Shown: positions 34,371-43,128, counted from the stretch's first letter. The stretch: 64,000 nucleotides of DNA from Paenibacillus sp. FSL R5-0517 (GCF_037974355.1 NZ_CP150235.1:4836001-4900000); one strand, 5' to 3'. Notes: a model not told the origin generated them from the sequence alone. A program made the numbers and translations.

Positions 34371-35342
34371 CTATGCTTGATTTTCTGCGGCGTGGTTGTA
34401 AGCCACGATAATTTTCTGGACGAGAGAATGCCGCACAACATCTTGCTCGGCAAAATGCACAAATCCGATCTCTTCAACTTCGTTCAAGATCGTATTCGCT
34501 TCCACAAGCCCGGATTTCTTACCACGCGGTAAATCAATCTGTGTCACGTCTCCGGTAATAACCATTTTGGATCCAAAACCAAGACGGGTCAGAAACATCT
34601 TCATCTGTTCCGGCGTTGTGTTCTGTGCTTCATCGAGAATGATGAACGAGTCATCCAAGGTACGCCCCCGCATGTAGGCGAGTGGTGCAATTTCGATTAA
34701 CCCACGCTCCAGTGCCTTCGCTGTCTGTTCTTGTCCCATAACGTCATACAGGGCATCGTACAGTGGTCGCAGATACGGGTCTACCTTTTCCTGAAGATCA
34801 CCTGGCAAAAACCCAAGACTCTCGCCCGCTTCAACCGCAGGCCGTGTAAGTACAATGCGTTTGACGCTGCCCTCTTTGATTGCGGCAACAGCCAGTACAA
34901 CAGCAAGGTAAGTTTTACCCGTACCGGCAGGACCAATGCCAAATACAATATCACGTTTTTTAATTGTAGTTACATAGTGCTTCTGTCCAATGGTTTTGAC
35001 ACGGATTGGTTTACCTCGGTATGTCGTCGTAATCTCGCCCTTGAACAAGTCCAGTAGCTGGTCTGCCCGCATATCCTTGGCAAGTTCAATTGCATACTTC
35101 ACATCTCTTTCAGTTAACACATATCCGTTGCGTATCAATTGCAGTAACACATCAAATAATTGTTCAAGCGATTCCACCTGCTGTGTGCTGCCAAAAATCA
35201 CAATTTCCGCTTCGCGGGATGCAATCTGGGCGGGAATCTCGGATTCAATCAGTTTAAGAAAAGTATCTTGGGGTCCAAAAAGAGATTGACCCTCTCCCGC
35301 ACTCTGGAGCGAGATTTGTATGCTGCGTGTTTGCTCTGACAA
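34371..35342 (-). CDS. phoH: PhoH-like ATPase
   Basis: 323 residues. Walker A GPAGTGKTYLAVVLAV near 130, LTRPAVEAGESLGFLPGDL, Walker B SFIILDEAQNTTPEQM and GDVTQIDLPRGKKSGL. The N-terminal part (1-100) is a small KH-like domain. PhoH proteins are RNA-linked ATPases often next to ybeY, as here. The start appears to be TTG (35342-35340) with GAGGATATT before it. Confidence 0.95.
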   Translation of the reverse strand: MSEQTRSIQISLQSAGEGQSLFGPQDTFLKLIESEIPAQIASREAEIVIFGSTQQVESLEQLFDVLLQLIRNGYVLTERDVKYAIELAKDMRADQLLDLFKGEITTTYRGKPIRVKTIGQKHYVTTIKKRDIVFGIGPAGTGKTYLAVVLAVAAIKEGSVKRIVLTRPAVEAGESLGFLPGDLQEKVDPYLRPLYDALYDVMGQEQTAKALERGLIEIAPLAYMRGRTLDDSFIILDEAQNTTPEQMKMFLTRLGFGSKMVITGDVTQIDLPRGKKSGLVEANTILNEVEEIGFVHFAEQDVVRHSLVQKIIVAYNHAAENQA

Positions 35343-35348
35343 ATATCC

Positions 35349-36542
35349 TCATTCTCCTTGACTATGGACTAGCGGAAGTTCCTCCGCAATGCTTTCTTCT
35401 ACTTCAAATAAGACTTTCATATAAACTTTACCATTCTCTTTCTTCTCATGCAAAATTTTTTCACTTATAATTTTCGTTCCTTTACCGTTTTTGGCAATAA
35501 TATCGTTCCTTGCTCCTTCTAATCCTTTCGTTCTGGCCCATTCTATCGTCTGCTGCTCCTCATGCTCTCGAGTCTCCAGATCTTTCTCTGTCAGCCAACC
35601 CATCGGGAGTGTGAAGGATCGCCACGTCAATGGTCTGTGACTACTCTCGGTATCAAATGAACTGAACGGTGTACTTCCGTACCCCCACAGTTGGATCGCC
35701 CATTTTCCCAGTACCATGTAAAAACGTTCTTTGCTCTCACCTGTCATTGTGTTATGTTTTTGCACCAACGGGACCTCTACCTGATACTCACGCCATACCA
35801 GGCCACGAACTTCGCCCTTGGCAACGATGGTTTTGGTGTTCTCCTCATCCCCGAGAATCCCCGATATTAATACCTGGCCCTTTTTGACACGCATATCCTT
35901 CTGAACAACAGGTCGTCCCTGCTCCGCATAGATTTGAGTGACAACAGCATCTGATTTGCTGATCAGATGTCGGGGATTCAGTAATGGCTCGCGCTTGGGT
36001 TGCGCCGATTCCACGACCTGAATGGTAATGGTTGTCCCCTCTTTGCTCACGCCAATCCAGGTTACATCCGGAAGAGCGAGTGCAAGCTGTCTGGAGAGCT
36101 TGTCTTGGCTTGGCAAGCGGAACCCCCATTGGAAAGGATATATCCCCTCTTTCTTCGCTGCTGCGAGCACCTCGTCCGTAGGAATGGTAACGTTACCCTT
36201 GACCTCTACATCCCATACCATGGATGACAACACAAACAAAGCTGCTACAAAAAACAGCATTCCCCCAAGAAAGAACTTCCTGCGTAATAATCGGGCTGCA
36301 AAAAAGGGGAAACCGCTGCGGTGGGTCACTTTCACCCTGCAGCCTGTCCGTTTCAACACAGGACGCAGCCTGAAAAAATGCGGCAGCAGAATGTTCATCT
36401 CTGCCACGCGTCCATCGTGAGCACGCAGGTTCCACACTTCCAATCCCTGCTCTGCCACCGTGTTGATCAATGTTTCAATGTCTCCCCCAGTGACCGTGAT
36501 TCGGACTGCTCCCCGCAGTTTAGACAGACTGGGCTGCTTCAT
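35349..36542 (-). CDS. yqfD: Sporulation protein YqfD
   Basis: 397 residues. Cytoplasmic N-terminal part (about 1-88), one membrane segment at 90-112, then an extracytoplasmic part with WIGVSKEGTTITIQVVESAQPK and DAVVTQIYAEQGRPVVQKDMRVKKG-type strands of the YqfD family. It is needed for stage IV sporulation-type events in Bacillus. Its ATG overlaps the yqfC stop (ATGA), so the two are coupled. Confidence 0.92.
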   Translation of the reverse strand: MKQPSLSKLRGAVRITVTGGDIETLINTVAEQGLEVWNLRAHDGRVAEMNILLPHFFRLRPVLKRTGCRVKVTHRSGFPFFAARLLRRKFFLGGMLFFVAALFVLSSMVWDVEVKGNVTIPTDEVLAAAKKEGIYPFQWGFRLPSQDKLSRQLALALPDVTWIGVSKEGTTITIQVVESAQPKREPLLNPRHLISKSDAVVTQIYAEQGRPVVQKDMRVKKGQVLISGILGDEENTKTIVAKGEVRGLVWREYQVEVPLVQKHNTMTGESKERFYMVLGKWAIQLWGYGSTPFSSFDTESSHRPLTWRSFTLPMGWLTEKDLETREHEEQQTIEWARTKGLEGARNDIIAKNGKGTKIISEKILHEKKENGKVYMKVLFEVEESIAEELPLVHSQGE

Positions 36543-36832
36543 CCGTTCCCCTCCACTCCATTCATATGAATATCCAGAATCGTTCCTTCAACAGCTACTT
36601 CATCCGGCAAAATGTTACGTATCACCAAGGCAGTTCCTTTGATCTCCAATTGGCCTTGGGAAAGAGCCAACACGATGCGATCCGGGGTGAAATGGATGAC
36701 ACCGCGATGATTCTCTATATACAGTTGCTTACTGCCGATCAGGGTTAACCGTGGCATATCATAAAGCACATCCTGCGGCAGATCCAACACTTCACTGGTC
36801 CATCTGCGCAGCTTGCGGCTGATCCGGGTCAT
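36539..36832 (-). CDS. yqfC: Sporulation protein YqfC
   Basis: 97 residues. WTSEVLDLPQDVLYDMPRLTLIG and YIENHRGVIHFTPDRIVLAL are YqfC family features; the fold looks mainly beta. It works with YqfD during sporulation. GGAAGGGGGAAG lies upstream of ATG 36832. A terminator (36944-36985) lies between it and the upstream unknown gene, so yqfCD may have a separate promoter in 36833-36943, where no clear match was found. Confidence 0.88.
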   Translation of the reverse strand: MTRISRKLRRWTSEVLDLPQDVLYDMPRLTLIGSKQLYIENHRGVIHFTPDRIVLALSQGQLEIKGTALVIRNILPDEVAVEGTILDIHMNGVEGNG

Positions 36833-36943
36833 TCGAAGGTCTTCCCCCTTCCTCTACAGTTCAACTTATGCGCAGATTCATGAATTTATGAAAATTCCGG
36901 GGCGTGTTAGATACGAATGTTGAGAAAAATGGAGAGAACACAG

Positions 36944-36985
36944 AAAAAGCCGTCTCCGGCGGCTTGATGCTCACCAGAGACGGCT
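36944..36985 (-). terminator. Terminator after the 203-residue unknown gene
   Basis: Minus-strand AGCCGTCTC paired with GAGACGGCTTTTTC around a 20-base loop, 28 bp after the stop at 37013. Confidence 0.85.
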
Positions 36986-37012
36986 CTATTTCCGTCCAAC
37001 AGTTTAACTTCT

Positions 37013-37624
37013 TTACAGTTTCCCTCTTGTACCAAACGGTTGCTTGGAACGGGGCGGACCCAATACTTCTGCCCATATGACGCCCTTACGAATATCTTCA
37101 GGACGAAGTTGGGAATTTCCCGAATCACTTGTGTCAACTTGATCCCAACTAGAATCAGACACAACTGGTTTGTTCGAAGGAGAAAAGCGATTTAGCCTTT
37201 CATGAATCAAACGTTGTTGCTTTTCAAATTCTTTGTTCTGTTGGTCAAGCGAACGTTCCATTGCTCCACTAAAATCTCGACTACCTACCTCATCTAAGGT
37301 ACGTGAAGAAGTTACAGGTCCTACATTGGGCTGATTGTGAGGAGCTTCATCATACTGGTTTTCATAAGGTTCATCATACTGATTGTCATAGGTTTCATCG
37401 TAACGAGTCTCACCTGCCGCCTCAGTCCGCGAAGATTGCTGCTTAGAGGTCTGCGCGGGCGAACGCGGGGAGTCGCCACTGCCACCGAAGGTTGGCATCC
37501 CGTTTCCAGGTCGCTTTTTGTTCGGATCGGCCGATTTGGCCGCTTTTCCCAAGAAGGAAAAGAGGGCAAATCCAATAACAGCTACAATATACAGATTATT
37601 AAAAATCCATTCAAATAGGCCCAT
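37013..37624 (-). CDS. Unknown membrane-anchored protein with disordered repeat region
   Basis: 203 residues from MGLFEWIFNNLYIVAVIGFA. One N-terminal membrane segment (about 6-25), then a long polar region rich in Ser, Gln, Asp and Tyr, with three tandem 8-residue units (YDETYDNQ, YDEPYENQ, YDEAPHNQ). The C-terminal third (RPEDIRKGVIWAEVLGPPRSKQPF) looks conserved and may be a short binding motif. I do not recognise the family. It is 14 bp downstream of floA, in the place of yqfB in Bacillus subtilis, so a role with FloA at membrane microdomains is a guess from position. GGCGGTGAGTGCAT supports ATG 37624. Confidence 0.75.
   Translation of the reverse strand: MGLFEWIFNNLYIVAVIGFALFSFLGKAAKSADPNKKRPGNGMPTFGGSGDSPRSPAQTSKQQSSRTEAAGETRYDETYDNQYDEPYENQYDEAPHNQPNVGPVTSSRTLDEVGSRDFSGAMERSLDQQNKEFEKQQRLIHERLNRFSPSNKPVVSDSSWDQVDTSDSGNSQLRPEDIRKGVIWAEVLGPPRSKQPFGTRGKL
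37331..37402 (-). repeat. Three tandem 24-bp coding repeats
   Basis: Units 37379-37402, 37355-37378 and 37331-37354, each encoding YDExxxNQ. They lie inside the unknown membrane-anchored protein and are near-exact in length with diverged codons. Confidence 0.75.
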
Positions 37625-37637
37625 ATGCACTCACCGC

Positions 37638-38648
37638 CTATCTTCCGTTTTTGGAATCACCCTGATCGTTGGAATTCGAACCTTCACCAGGTTTTCCCAA
37701 TGTATTACGCATTTGAGTATCCGCTTCAATATTTTTTAGATTCATGTAATCCATAACACCAATTTTCCCACTACGCAAAGCCTCTGCCATTGCTAGTGGT
37801 ACTGCGGATTCCGATTCAACCACGCGTGCTCTCATTTCTACAACGCGTGCTTTCATCTCTTGCTCTTGTGCTACGGCCATTGCACGACGTTCTTCGGCTT
37901 TTGCCTGAGCGATTCGTTTGTCAGCTTCTGCTTGCTCCGTTTGCAAGAATGCACCAATGTTTTTACCTACATCAACGTCCGCAATATCAATAGACAGAAT
38001 TTCAAACGCAGTCCCTGAATCCAGTCCTTTGGACAAGACCGTACGAGAGATCATATCCGGATTTTCAAGAACGTCTTTGTGAGAGTTGGAGGAACCGTTC
38101 GTACTTACGATACCTTCACCAACACGGGCGATAATTGTCTCTTCACCAGCACCACCGACAAGTCGGTCAATATTGGCACGAACTGTAATTCTTGCTCGAA
38201 CATTAACTTCAATACCATCTTTGGCTACTGCGGAAACGACTGGCGTTTCAATTACACGAGGATTTACACTCATTTGTACAGCTTGCAATACATCACGACC
38301 TGCGAGGTCAATGGCAGCAGCACGTTCAAATTCCAGTGGAATGTTCGCACGTTGTGCAGCAATCAGAGCATTTACAACGCGGTCAACGTTACCACCAGCC
38401 AAGAAGTGGCTTTCCAGTTGGTTCATTGAGAGTTTAAGACCGGCTTTGGTTGCTTTAATCATTGGATTAACGATACGGCTGGGCGTTACACGTCTCAGTC
38501 TCATCGCTACCAGTGTAATAATACTTACGCGTACGCCGGATGCAATCGCCGAAACCCAGAGCATAACCGGGAAAAAGCTGAAGAATACGCTCAATACGAT
38601 AATACCTACCACCGCAATGAGCAAAATCGTAATCGTAGATGTGTCCAT
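37638..38648 (-). CDS. floA: Flotillin-like protein FloA
   Basis: 336 residues. N-terminal hydrophobic hairpin (about 7-32), an SPFH-like domain with VRARITVRANIDRLVGGAGEETIIARVG, and a coiled region rich in Ala/Glu (about 235-290: EQAEADKRIAQAKAEERRAMA). It forms membrane microdomain scaffolds. GGAGGAAATTAAACA precedes ATG. It follows the NfeD-type protease gene, its usual partner. Confidence 0.96.
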   Translation of the reverse strand: MDTSTITILLIAVVGIIVLSVFFSFFPVMLWVSAIASGVRVSIITLVAMRLRRVTPSRIVNPMIKATKAGLKLSMNQLESHFLAGGNVDRVVNALIAAQRANIPLEFERAAAIDLAGRDVLQAVQMSVNPRVIETPVVSAVAKDGIEVNVRARITVRANIDRLVGGAGEETIIARVGEGIVSTNGSSNSHKDVLENPDMISRTVLSKGLDSGTAFEILSIDIADVDVGKNIGAFLQTEQAEADKRIAQAKAEERRAMAVAQEQEMKARVVEMRARVVESESAVPLAMAEALRSGKIGVMDYMNLKNIEADTQMRNTLGKPGEGSNSNDQGDSKNGR

Positions 38649-38810
38649 TGTTTAATTTCCTCCATTTGCAATTTGAATTTGATAAAGACAGTCAGAGAAG
38701 ACATTCATGAGTGCGCTGCTAAAATAAAACATTGCACCACCTCGCTGGCAGCTTCAGCTTAAGTGGTTATGTACATTGCCGAAGTGTTAATACTTCGACA
38801 ACAAAGCGAG

Positions 38811-40172
38811 TTACACCGGCAGTGCTTGTTGAACGACAATCCGGGTACCTTCCGCTTTAATCACAATGATCGGTGTATCAACTGGAATGAAGTCACCATC
38901 GGTCACAACATCAATTCGTTCGCCCTCAAACATCGCTGTTCCAGATGGGCGAAGCGGTGTCAGACTGATTCCTTGCAGTCCAATCAACTCTTTGCGTTCC
39001 GTAGCAGATGAGTATCCACGTTCCGCAGAGAGACTGTCACTGAGGATAAATCGATTCCATATCCCTCGATCTTTAAACAGCACTGCAATAATAGCAATAA
39101 CTACCACTGCTGCTCCGAAAGCAATACCCAATGACACAAATGCATCGCTTGTATCATAAGCAGCCCTCACAACACCTGCTACTAGCGCAATGGATCCCAG
39201 AATACCCAGTATACCCATGCTTGGTATGAACATCTCTAGAATCATCAGGATGAGTCCGACAGTAAATAGCACCCATGTCTCTGCTCCGGCAAATCCCGCA
39301 ATGTAATTACCCGAGAAATACAACACGAAACACACGATACCTACAATACCAGGAACTCCAAAACCAGGAACGATCAATTCAATGGCCACTCCTGCGATTC
39401 CGAGGAATAGAAGTACTGTCATGACAACGGGATTAGTAAGAAAAGATGAGATATTCTCCGCTGTCGTTCGTTCCACCTTAAATACATCATCCTGACTGTA
39501 ACCGAGCCAAGCTGCTGCTTCCTCCGGTGTGTTGCTGATGTGGTCGGCATAACCAACTTTCAGCGCTTCTTCAGCCGAGAGCGCAATAATTTCACCTTTT
39601 TGCTTGGTTTTATTGATCTCTGGCATTTCAACAACGATGTTAACATCCGTCATTCCAGCTGCAATCTTGCCATCACGACCACTGATTTCAGCCGCTCCCT
39701 GCATTTTGCTTTTCCAGAATGCAACAAGCTTCGGATCATCAACATGTTTACCCGTACTGTCCACCATGGCTGCCGCACCAATCATACTGCCTGGTGACAT
39801 TACGATCTTATCTGCATTCAGGGCCAGAAAACTTCCGGCTGAAGCGGCATCTCCACGGACAAATGCAACAGTCTCAATCGGAGTGTCCTTGATCAGGATA
39901 CCCAACGCTTCCGCAGTGTCTACACGACCTCCTGGCGTATTGATATCAAGAACGATCAGGCCAGCGTCCATCTTTTCCGCTTCCTTGAACCCGCGTTCCA
40001 TGAACTTGCCAAGTCCCTGCTCGATTGGTTTATCAACCGGAATAATATATACGGCGCCACTCTTCTCAGCTGCATGCGCTGACGGTGATCCAATCCAGAC
40101 AGGAAGCAACAGCGTCAGCAGCATTAAGAGCATCAATGGCCCCGTAAGCTTCTTCCGGCGCTTTCCCTTCAC
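38811..40172 (-). CDS. NfeD-type membrane-bound serine protease (YqeZ)
   Basis: 453 residues from GTG 40172. Signal peptide with AHA-A cleavage near 33, ClpP-class protease domain (about 40-215) with GDAASAGSFLALNADKI carrying the likely catalytic Ser, then four to five membrane helices (about 240-365) and a C-terminal NfeD OB-fold (about 385-453: GLQGISLTPLRPSGTAMFEGERIDVVTDGD). Such proteases act with flotillins. Upstream GGAAAAGGGGGG supports the GTG start. Confidence 0.94.
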   Translation of the reverse strand: MKGKRRKKLTGPLMLLMLLTLLLPVWIGSPSAHAAEKSGAVYIIPVDKPIEQGLGKFMERGFKEAEKMDAGLIVLDINTPGGRVDTAEALGILIKDTPIETVAFVRGDAASAGSFLALNADKIVMSPGSMIGAAAMVDSTGKHVDDPKLVAFWKSKMQGAAEISGRDGKIAAGMTDVNIVVEMPEINKTKQKGEIIALSAEEALKVGYADHISNTPEEAAAWLGYSQDDVFKVERTTAENISSFLTNPVVMTVLLFLGIAGVAIELIVPGFGVPGIVGIVCFVLYFSGNYIAGFAGAETWVLFTVGLILMILEMFIPSMGILGILGSIALVAGVVRAAYDTSDAFVSLGIAFGAAVVVIAIIAVLFKDRGIWNRFILSDSLSAERGYSSATERKELIGLQGISLTPLRPSGTAMFEGERIDVVTDGDFIPVDTPIIVIKAEGTRIVVQQALPV

Positions 40173-40376
40173 AATAGTCCCCCCTTTTCCATTAATGTTA
40201 TACTGTCCAGCTTATGGTATTTATTACGTGCAATGCAACATTTCGTTTCAAAATCTTAAAATTATATTTGAAAACTTGATCAATTGCAAGAATATAAAAC
40301 CATAATCATATATATTAACCATTAAAAAGAAATTCGACTTCCCTAAGAACATCCTGAATTAGAATAAATGGAAAAA

Positions 40377-40404
40377 ACACCTTCTGACAAGTCAGAAGGT
40401 GTTT
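40377..40404 (-). terminator. Terminator of rpsU-yqeY
   Basis: AAACACCTTCTGA / TCAGAAGGTGTTTTTTCC on the minus strand with a 4-base loop, starting 12 bp after the yqeY stop. Confidence 0.9.
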
Positions 40405-40415
40405 ATTGATTTGCT

Positions 40416-40859
40416 TTATTGCAGGAATTGTTGAACTGCTTGATTCACCAGTTTGCCGTCCGCTTTGCCTTTAACTTTCGGCATAAGGGCCGCCATAACT
40501 TTCCCCATCTCGGCTTTCGAAGAAGCACCGGTTTCCTGGATGGTCTGCTGTACAATAACTTTAATTTCTTCTTCGGAAAGCTGTGCGGGAAGGTACTGGA
40601 TGAGTACTTCAATTTCCGCTTTTGCATTTGCCGCGAGGTCTTCACGGCCCGCTTTGTCAAATTCTTGGAGGGCATCTTTGCGCTGTTTGATTTCACGACT
40701 CAGAATATCAAGCACTTCGTTGTCATCCAAATCTCTTTTCAAATCTATTTCAAGATTCTTGATCGTCGAACGAATCAACCGAATGTTGGAGAGTCTGAAC
40801 TTGTCCTTACTCTTCATCGCTTGCTTCATATCTTCGTTCAATCGTTCGCTAAGATTCAT
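40416..40859 (-). CDS. yqeY: GatB/YqeY domain protein
   Basis: 147 residues, all helical: LSERLNEDMKQAMKSKDKFRLSNIRLIRSTIKN, then LPAQLSEEEIKVIVQQTI and GKVMAALMPKVKGKADGKLVNQAV. This is the tRNA-binding YqeY/GatB C-terminal fold; its exact function is unknown. It is 15 bp downstream of rpsU as in many Firmicutes. Confidence 0.95.
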   Translation of the reverse strand: MNLSERLNEDMKQAMKSKDKFRLSNIRLIRSTIKNLEIDLKRDLDDNEVLDILSREIKQRKDALQEFDKAGREDLAANAKAEIEVLIQYLPAQLSEEEIKVIVQQTIQETGASSKAEMGKVMAALMPKVKGKADGKLVNQAVQQFLQ

Positions 40860-40874
40860 GTAGTTAAAATCCTC

Positions 40875-41048
40875 CTAAAACTTTCTCTTACGAGCAGCCT
40901 CGGACTTTTTCTTGCGCTTTACGCTTGGCTTCTCATAATGCTTACGTTTCTTCACCTCAGCCAATACGCCATCTTTAGCGATGGAGCGTTTAAAACGACG
41001 AAGTGCAGCATCAATAGTCTCGTTTTTGCGAACTTTAGTTTCAGACAC
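40875..41048 (-). CDS. rpsU: 30S ribosomal protein S21
   Basis: 57 residues from GTG 41048: MSETKVRKNETIDAALRRFK with the basic tail KKKSEAARKRKF. S21 binds the 30S near the 16S 3' end. GGAGGGAGGGAAAACTG lies directly before the GTG; the longer frame upstream is not part of the family. The rpsU-yqeY pair is conserved. Confidence 0.97.
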   Translation of the reverse strand: MSETKVRKNETIDAALRRFKRSIAKDGVLAEVKKRKHYEKPSVKRKKKSEAARKRKF

Positions 41049-41236
41049 CAGTTTTCCCTCCCTCCGACCAGACCGTCCAAGAGCAATAACACGGTTCATC
41101 ATCTTTCATTATAGGCGAAAGGTAATAAAGGTGTCAACCTCAATGTAATGATCACTTATTTATATGAGCGTTTGGTCACATATCCATGGACTTCATGCAT
41201 ATGACTAAATCCTCAATAGTAGTACCCATTAGCTCG

Positions 41237-41596
41237 TTATTGGTGAGAATCCGACAGGCTTGTTAACACGCCAAGTCTTGTACCACCCAACAAATGATAA
41301 TGCAGATGATGAACAGTTTGTTCTCCATCCTTACCACAATTGTTGATTAAACGATATCCTGTTTCATCCACGCCAAGACGCTTGGCTGCTTCTTGAGCAG
41401 CCAGATGGATCTCACCGATCAAAGGCAGATCTTCTGCAGTAACTTCATTCATGGAAGCAATATGTTTCTTCGGAATGACAAGCACATGTGTCGGTGCAGC
41501 GGGCTGGATGTCATGAAACACGATAACATGGTCATTCTCCAGTACTTTATTGGAGGGAATGGTGCCCTCTACAATTTTGCAAAATAAGCAATCCAT
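41237..41596 (-). CDS. HIT family nucleotide-binding protein (HinT-like)
   Basis: 119 residues. CLFCKIVEGTIPSNKV with a Cys-x-x-Cys at residues 3-6, HVLVIPKKHIASMNEV and the histidine triad HHLHYHLLGG near 99-108. Members hydrolyse AMP conjugates such as adenosine phosphoramidates. AGGAGGGTATGAACT supports ATG 41596. It lies upstream of rpsU on the same strand. Confidence 0.94.
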   Translation of the reverse strand: MDCLFCKIVEGTIPSNKVLENDHVIVFHDIQPAAPTHVLVIPKKHIASMNEVTAEDLPLIGEIHLAAQEAAKRLGVDETGYRLINNCGKDGEQTVHHLHYHLLGGTRLGVLTSLSDSHQ

Positions 41597-42354
41597 AGTT
41601 CATACCCTCCTTTGTATCCCAATGTATGTATTCCCTTCTATCATACTAGAAGTACAAACTCACGTCCAATGTCCAGTCACACAATCAGGTGATCTATGTC
41701 AACTCTGCATCTCCTATAAATGTCGGCAAGAATTGGGGCTCACGGATGGTTTGACTCGTATCTCATTTGGATCGAGGTTGTTGAGGATTTACTTGAGGAT
41801 CTGAAACTTGCATTAAGTTAAGGGCGTTCTGCAGTCCATGCTGAGCTGATACTCGCGTATGGAAATTGACCATTTTCTAAGGAACACAGAACCTCTTAAT
41901 TGGGGCTCAGGCTCTCATTTCAAAATTATAAGGAACATCAGACACGTTATTTCCCAAAATAACCTCACAACAATGCTGGAAATGGCTGTTTATCCGGTTA
42001 TAGCGTGTCCCAGATTCTTTAGATTGCTGCTGACGCTTCAAAACCTTGAATAAGATGCCTCAGATTCTTTAGCGCTCATATCATGCTCTTCTCCTACAAC
42101 CGTAAAACATCAGAACAGCATCAGTTTCACCCGAAACGAAGATTCTTATCTGAATAGAGAATTAAATAGAGAATTAAAGCCATGCGGTGTCTTGATTGTT
42201 GCTCACACATGTGTACCTTCTCGCTTTTCGCATATTCAGAATACGATTCGCCGTTTGCTGCTACGAACACGTGAAGACTCGCTTCTGCTTTCAGCAGGTT
42301 AACTACACGGTATATGCCATTCCACTTATCATCGACCTTTCCCTAATTAGGGTC
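41597..42354. other. Gene-poor region upstream of the HIT gene
   Basis: No convincing gene on either strand. It holds short direct repeats: AATTGGGGCTCA at 41731-41742 and 41898-41909, CAGATTCTTTAG at 42011-42022 and 42061-42072, and a tandem AGAGAATTAAAT-like pair near 42160. These look like decayed sequence, but no source gene could be recognised. Confidence 0.5.
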
Positions 42355-42403
42355 CAAAAAAAGGTCATGCCTTACAGAAGTTCGCTTCTGCAAAAGCATG
42401 ACC
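42355..42403 (-). terminator. Long nested terminator hairpin
   Basis: Minus strand: AAAGGTCATGC, inner stem GCAGAAG-CGAA-CTTCTG, then GCATGACCTTTTTTT. It overlaps the stop of a possible 57-codon gene (42365) and is the likely end of the transcript from 42958. Confidence 0.85.
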
Positions 42404-42538
42404 TTTGGGATGTTCGGTATGTTGCCAGTTGTATTGCAATGACAGGTCGCGATACATCAGGCTGAGACTCCGTATGTGATAAAACCGCTCTATTTCATAC
42501 TGCATGGTAGTTTCTTTCCACGAATGAAACATATTCAT
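42365..42538 (-). CDS. Possible small protein, unrecognised
   Basis: About 57 residues from ATG 42538, or 46 from ATG 42505, which has GGAAAG before it. The protein is rich in aromatic residues and His (IERFYHIRSLSLMYRDLSLQ, YNWQHTEHPKGHAF). I do not recognise a family. It begins 76 bp after the preceding gene and its end is encoded by the terminator stem, which may mean it is only part of the 3' untranslated region. Confidence is low. Confidence 0.3.
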   Translation of the reverse strand: MNMFHSWKETTMQYEIERFYHIRSLSLMYRDLSLQYNWQHTEHPKGHAFAEANFCKA

Positions 42539-42613
42539 CCTGAGCTGTTCTTTTTCAAAGGCGTTAAGGAACATGAAAATGACTCACTGTTCGTATGCCT
42601 TTATTTCTCAATT

Positions 42614-42958
42614 TCAATAGTACGGTAAAAGGGTTAACGCCGTAAGCGCAAATAATGGGAGCACCAAACGGTTAAAACGTCTGCGGCCATAACCATAATA
42701 TGGATAAGGTGTAGGGTAGCCGTAACCTGGATAAAATCCGCGAGTATGACCTATTGGATAGTTCCCTCCAGGCATGGCATTTGGAGCCCAGTTCGCATGA
42801 TTCATCATGGCTTCCGGTCCAACGGGAACAGCCAGGTAGATCATTTCGTCATCCACATTTTCCATTATGCCATCGTAGTGCATACCGTCATTCATCTGTA
42901 CACATACATAACGGTGCATGTGTGCCTTGCATAATTTCTTCGCTTCCACTTTTTCCAC
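42614..42958 (-). CDS. Unknown small protein with Sm-like N-terminus and Tyr/Gly/Pro-rich tail
   Basis: 114 residues from GTG 42958 (GGGAGGCGTTGGCAA before it). Residues 1-47 read like an Sm/Hfq-type strand pattern: HRYVCVQMNDGMHYDGIMEN then VDDEMIYLAVP. Residues 65-93 are rich in Gly, Tyr and Pro (GFYPGYGYPTPYPYYGYGRR), as in coat or surface proteins, and the end is hydrophobic (LVLPLFALTALTLLPYY). I do not know a function. Two readings fit: a spore-surface protein with a small beta-barrel, or an RNA-binding-like fold kept for another use. Confidence 0.75.
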   Translation of the reverse strand: MEKVEAKKLCKAHMHRYVCVQMNDGMHYDGIMENVDDEMIYLAVPVGPEAMMNHANWAPNAMPGGNYPIGHTRGFYPGYGYPTPYPYYGYGRRRFNRLVLPLFALTALTLLPYY

Positions 42959-43045
42959 TTGCCAACGCCTCCCTGATTCTGCTCTTGATCACCTTTTCAT
43001 GGTATTCAGAACTGGGCGAATTGACACAACCGACGAGAAAACACA

Positions 43046-43072
43046 AAAAAGAAGCACCCCGTGAGCGGCTTC
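43046..43072 (-). terminator. Terminator hairpin before the 114-residue gene
   Basis: GAAGC paired with GCTTCTTTTTT on the minus strand with a GC-rich loop. It would stop transcripts from sbcC or from the 43089-43468 region. Confidence 0.7.
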
Positions 43073-43088
43073 CTTAGAAGTCTGCTGC

Positions 43089-43128
43089 GCGGACATCTAT
43101 TCAGGATACGTCCTGATCAGATGTCCGC
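43089..43128. other. Long perfect hairpin without T-run
   Basis: GCGGACATCT pairs with AGATGTCCGC and, inside, CAGGA with TCCTG around TACG. It lies just before the terminator at 43046-43072 on the minus strand. No known element fits. Confidence 0.6.

Noticed and set aside
42196..42465. 89-codon plus-strand frame
   Set aside because: It crosses the minus-strand terminator, has no ribosome site and shows no recognisable motif.
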